The notes below the pieces were generated by a model, which made no database searches, had not been told where the DNA came from, and saw only the letters and a list, made by a program, of their open reading frames with translations. The position numbers were made by a program, and so were the translations under genes. This document shows positions 61,162 through 64,000 of a stretch of DNA of 64,000 bases, piece after piece. The number at the start of each line of letters is the position of its first letter. The first letter of the stretch is position 1. The stretch is from Pseudonocardia sp. (lineage in GTDB: Bacteria; Actinomycetota; Actinomycetes; Mycobacteriales; Pseudonocardiaceae), in contig JAFASX010000009.1 of NCBI GenBank assembly GCA_019244295.1, forward strand, positions 1-64,000. Reading direction: 5' to 3'.

Positions 61162-62274
61162 ATGAGAATCGGCGTGCCGCGCGAGCTGAAGGACCATGAG
61201 TACCGGGTCGCGATCACCCCGGCCGGCGTGCATGAGCTGACCCGTCTGGGCCATCGTGTGCTGATCGAGCGCGGAGCCGGAGCCGGCAGCGCCCTATCCG
61301 ACGCGGAGTTCACGACAGCGGGCGCTACCGTGGTGCCAGAGGTGGACGACGTGTGGGCGGCTTCCGATCTGGTACTTAAAGTCAAGGAGCCGGTGCCGGA
61401 GGAATACCACCGGCTGCGCCGCGATCAGGTGCTTTTCACCTACCTGCACCTGGCGGCTTCGCGTCCGTGCGCCGAGGCACTGCTCGCCGCCGGGACCACC
61501 GCTATCGCTTATGAGACGGTACGCGGGGCTGACGGCTCGTTGCCGCTGTTGGCTCCGATGAGCGAAGTGGCCGGTCGGCTCGCCCCGCAGGCCGGCGCCC
61601 ACCTGCTGGCCACGGCCGGAGGCCGAGGTGTGCTGATGGGCGGGGTGCCTGGTGTTCGACCGGCCGACGTCGTGGTCGTTGGCGCCGGAGTGGCCGGTGG
61701 CAACGCGGTGGCGATCTCGGTCGGCATGGGTGCGAGCGTGACCGTGCTCGACCTGGATGTGGCGAAGCTGCGCCGTCTCGATGAGCGTTATAGGGGCCGG
61801 GTGCGCACGCTCTATTCCAGCGCGCTTGAAGTGGAGAAAGCGGTCACCTCGGCCGACCTGGTGATCGGGGCGGTACTGGTACCTGGTGCGCGGGCGCCTC
61901 AGGTGGTAAGCCACAACATGGTGTGCCGGATGCGGCCAGGTTCGGTGCTGGTGGATGTGGCCATCGACCAGGGTGGTTGCTTTGCCGATTCGCGGCCGAC
62001 CACCCACACCGCGCCGACGTTCCGGGTGGCCGACTCGGTGTTCTACTGCGTGACTAACATGCCCGGCGCGGTGCCCCGTACCTCGACCTTTGCCTTGACC
62101 AACGCCACGATGCCCTACGTGGTGGCGCTGGCGCAGCGTGGATGGCGGGCGGCGCTGGCCGCCGACGCTGGCCTGGCCGCCGGATTGAGCACTCACCGAG
62201 GGGAGCTGACCAACTCAGCGTTGGCTGGCGACCTCGGGCTGCCGTGCGCGGGTGTGTTGCTGGCCGCGGCCTGA
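61162..62274 (+). CDS. ald: Alanine dehydrogenase
   Basis: A 370-residue NAD-dependent enzyme interconverting L-alanine with pyruvate and ammonia. It starts MRIGVPRELKDHEYRV, with substrate residues in DLVLKVKEP. HLAASRPCAEALL and YETVRGADGSLPLLAPMSEV follow. The NAD motif VVVVGAGVAGGNAV is near residue 173 and VDVAIDQGGCF near 267. ATG 61162 agrees with the usual N-terminus and length; ATG 61153 is an alternative. Divergent from the AldR-like gene. Confidence 0.96.
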   Translation: MRIGVPRELKDHEYRVAITPAGVHELTRLGHRVLIERGAGAGSALSDAEFTTAGATVVPEVDDVWAASDLVLKVKEPVPEEYHRLRRDQVLFTYLHLAASRPCAEALLAAGTTAIAYETVRGADGSLPLLAPMSEVAGRLAPQAGAHLLATAGGRGVLMGGVPGVRPADVVVVGAGVAGGNAVAISVGMGASVTVLDLDVAKLRRLDERYRGRVRTLYSSALEVEKAVTSADLVIGAVLVPGARAPQVVSHNMVCRMRPGSVLVDVAIDQGGCFADSRPTTHTAPTFRVADSVFYCVTNMPGAVPRTSTFALTNATMPYVVALAQRGWRAALAADAGLAAGLSTHRGELTNSALAGDLGLPCAGVLLAAA

Positions 62275-62360
62275 GCTCACCCTCTCTCGGTGACCAGCAC
62301 ACGGTGGTGGATTCCCGAAAAACCGCGTCCTAGTCCCGAGGCGCGGGTTAGAGTCGCAGA

Positions 62361-63185
62361 GTGAGCAGCCGCGCGTTTCGGATAATCTGCGAGATCGAGC
62401 CGCCGACAAAACCGGATCTGCGGCATGCCCGACATCAGATCGGAGTGCTCACCCCAATCGCGGACACTTTCCTGATTCCGGACAACCACATTGGCCGAGC
62501 TACTGTGTCCAGCATCGCGGTGGCACACGAGGTGCAGACCATGGGCGGGCGCAGCATCGCCTGCGTCAACTCCCGCGATCGCAACCTGCTCGGCTTCCGG
62601 CGAGACCTGCTCACCGCCGCGGCCTATGGCGTTGATCAGTTCTTGTTCGTGCACGGTGACAAGCCCGGCGTCGGCGATCGAGCCGGCGGGCTCACCGTTC
62701 GCGCCATGATCTCCGAGGCGCGGGCCGCATCCGGCGACCCGGTATTTGCCGGGGCGGCGCCGTTCCACATCGGTGTGGCGGCCAACCTCAGTTCTCGGCT
62801 GCCGAGCTGGAAACGGTCAGCCGATTTTCTGTTCGCCCAAGTCAGCTACTCGATCGAGACAGCGCTGAGGTGGCGGGAGGCCAATCCGGTGCAGGTTCCG
62901 GTCTATGTCGGGGTGATGGTGCTGGCCAGCGTGGGGATGGCTCGCCGGCTGGCCGCGAGCATTCCGGATATCCAGATCCCGGATGAGTTGGTGCGTCAGG
63001 TCGAGGCGGACCCGGCGGCCGGGGTAGATGCGGCATGCGAGCAGGTTCTTGCGCTGCGTGACACCGGTGCGTTCGCCGGGGTGCATTTGGTGCCGGTGAG
63101 CAGATTCCGGCAGGTCGCCGCCCGATTGGAACCGGAAATGTGGCGCGGTGCGCACGCACCGAAAGCCCGTGAGCCTCTACCGTAG
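62361..63185 (+). CDS. Methylenetetrahydrofolate-reductase-fold protein
   Basis: A 274-residue TIM-barrel protein related to MetF: RIICEIEPPTKPDLRHAR (Glu in the usual catalytic place, near residue 12), FLIPDNHIGRATVSS, QFLFVHGDKPGVGD and VAANLSSRLPSWKRSADFLF. FAQVSYSIETALRWREA is near 160. It differs from housekeeping MetF in spacing, so it may act on another methylene-folate or C1 reaction. GTG 62361. It ends 4 bp before the MarR gene. Confidence 0.82.
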   Translation: MSSRAFRIICEIEPPTKPDLRHARHQIGVLTPIADTFLIPDNHIGRATVSSIAVAHEVQTMGGRSIACVNSRDRNLLGFRRDLLTAAAYGVDQFLFVHGDKPGVGDRAGGLTVRAMISEARAASGDPVFAGAAPFHIGVAANLSSRLPSWKRSADFLFAQVSYSIETALRWREANPVQVPVYVGVMVLASVGMARRLAASIPDIQIPDELVRQVEADPAAGVDAACEQVLALRDTGAFAGVHLVPVSRFRQVAARLEPEMWRGAHAPKAREPLP

Positions 63186-63189
63186 AGTG

Positions 63190-63666
63190 ATGATCGAGCC
63201 TCTCCACCCGCTACCGCCCGGGCTGGCACTGGACGAACAGCTCTGCTTCGCCCTTTACGCCGCTTCCCGTGCAATGACCGGCTGCTACCGCCCCCAGCTC
63301 GACGGTCTCGGCCTGACCTACCCCCAGTACTTGGTGATGTTGGTGCTCTGGGAGCAACACACAGTGTCGGTCAGCCGGCTGTCCGAACGGTTACAGCTGT
63401 CAACGGGAACGCTCTCCCCGCTGCTCAAGAGGTTGGAGACAGCCGGCCTGCTGACCAGGAGGCGTCGCGCTGATGACGAGCGCCTGGTCCAGCTGACTGT
63501 CACTCAGCGCGGGCTCGATCTGATGTATCATGCCGCCGCCGCCAGGGCTGGAGTGGAACGAACGATGGGGCTCTCGCCAACAGCGATCGCCGAGCTGCGC
63601 GACCAGCTGCACGAACTCACCAGCCGGCTGCGAGCGGCAGTGGAGCCACATGGCCAGACCGCGTGA
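63190..63666 (+). CDS. ohrR: MarR family regulator, OhrR-like
   Basis: A 158-residue regulator starting at ATG 63190. The conserved N-terminal Cys lies in DEQLCFALYAASRAMTGCYR (near residue 19), the peroxide-sensing position of OhrR. The winged helix follows: VSVSRLSERLQLSTGTLSPL, LKRLETAGLLTRRRRADDER. OhrR represses organic hydroperoxide reductase genes; no ohr gene is visible in the window, so the target may lie beyond the right edge. Confidence 0.87.
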   Translation: MIEPLHPLPPGLALDEQLCFALYAASRAMTGCYRPQLDGLGLTYPQYLVMLVLWEQHTVSVSRLSERLQLSTGTLSPLLKRLETAGLLTRRRRADDERLVQLTVTQRGLDLMYHAAAARAGVERTMGLSPTAIAELRDQLHELTSRLRAAVEPHGQTA

Positions 63667-63740
63667 TACCGGCGCTATGCGGCCGACCGCGATGGGCGCG
63701 GATCACCGCCGAATTCGCGTTGGCGGACAGCTAGAGGCAC

Positions 63741-63800
63741 ATACGACGCGTCCCGAACTGCTGGTCTCCATTGACCAGGCGGGTTCGGGACGCATCGTAT
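63741..63800. terminator. Long hairpin between convergent genes (bidirectional terminator)
   Basis: 63741-63758 and 63783-63800 are reverse complements with one mismatch in 18. The enclosed loop contains a second stem (CTGGTC / GACCAG). It sits between the OhrR-like gene and the minus-strand gene ending at 63826, so a bidirectional terminator fits. No T-tract is present. Confidence 0.6.
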
Positions 63801-63825
63801 GGGGAGCGTCGCGAAACGAAGCTCC

Positions 63826-64000
63826 TCAGAGCGGGATGATTACCTTGTGCCCGCTGAGACCGTGGCCCTCGTCCTTGTCCATCGAGTAGGGGTCGTCCGG
63901 CTCGTTCCGGTTGCGGTAGGCGTGAGTGTGCTCGTTGTGCTTGTAGAGCGACATGCCGTCGCGGTTGAGCAACCCCGAATCAGACGAGCTGGTGCGCATG
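63826..64000 (-). CDS. 3' end of an unidentified gene (partial, or a 57-residue protein)
   Basis: On the minus strand a frame enters from the right edge and ends with TGA at 63828-63826. The visible 57 residues include SLYKHNEHTHAYRNRNEPDD and end GHKVIIPL. An ATG lies at 63999-63997, so it could be a complete small gene or the tail of a longer one. Its His/Asn/Asp-rich sequence is not recognised. Confidence 0.5.
   Translation of the reverse strand, partial: MRTSSSDSGLLNRDGMSLYKHNEHTHAYRNRNEPDDPYSMDKDEGHGLSGHKVIIPL

Noticed and set aside
1..64000. Searched by eye for tRNA and rRNA genes, CRISPR arrays, prophage genes and intact insertion sequences.
   Set aside because: No convincing cloverleaf sequences, spaced repeats, integrase or structural phage genes were seen; only the transposase fragment near 34.7 kb remains.

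Overview
The window is an origin-proximal stretch of a high-GC actinobacterial chromosome. Its gene order (trxA-trxB-sigM-pseudokinase-murJ-nudix-pcnA, then ino1-padR-ponA-GT87, then rpsF-ssb-rpsR-rplI-dnaB) is the one found beside oriC in Streptomyces and Pseudonocardiaceae. Protein similarity recalled from memory (YqgE/Rv0038, Rv0049, Rv3909, Ino1 and others) favours a Pseudonocardiaceae-like organism. The species cannot be fixed from sequence alone. No rRNA, tRNA, CRISPR array or intact mobile element was found.

Layout. 0-13 kb: thioredoxin pair with a sigma-R-type promoter, sigM with a decayed anti-sigma gene, a MurJ flippase and its pseudokinase as separate genes, a large secreted protein, a Nudix enzyme, the CCA-adding enzyme and an MFS transporter. 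12.6-24 kb: YqgE, DUF427, an SdpI-like protein, inositol phosphate synthase with a PadR regulator, PBP1 (ponA), a GT87 mannosyltransferase, a lipoprotein M13 metalloprotease and an AP endonuclease. 24-29.5 kb: the rpsF-ssb-rpsR-rplI ribosomal/replication operon, a terminator, a cluster of DnaA-box-like sites, and dnaB interrupted by two inteins. The first intein has the signature of a class 3 intein. 29.5-49.6 kb: metabolic and housekeeping genes (DUF1707, a damaged CoA-transferase subunit, aldo/keto reductase, AI-2E-type permease, amidohydrolase, NYN protein, trmB, tldD/tldE, pckA, a copper/FEH-like membrane pair, DUF3311 plus a monocarboxylate symporter, and a large unknown protein). A frameshifted ISAzo13-type transposase relic lies at 34.6-34.85 kb.

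49.6-59 kb is the accessory part. Three minus-strand genes encode a DMT-family exporter, an MppP-like PLP-dependent arginine oxidase/hydroxylase and an MppR-like acetoacetate-decarboxylase-fold cyclase. These are two of the three enduracididine-forming enzymes, here without any NRPS, beside a lower-GC exporter gene. This is the best candidate for an undescribed small-molecule system. Next to it is a 1290-residue HTH-STAND-ATPase-WD40 receptor with 14 near-identical WD repeats (two seven-bladed propellers), then a MarR regulator, a small gene split by an in-frame stop codon, and an SRPBCC protein.

59-64 kb holds an amino-acid permease, an AldR-like Lrp/AsnC regulator divergent from alanine dehydrogenase, an MTHFR-fold protein, an OhrR-like MarR regulator, a long hairpin and the end of a minus-strand gene.
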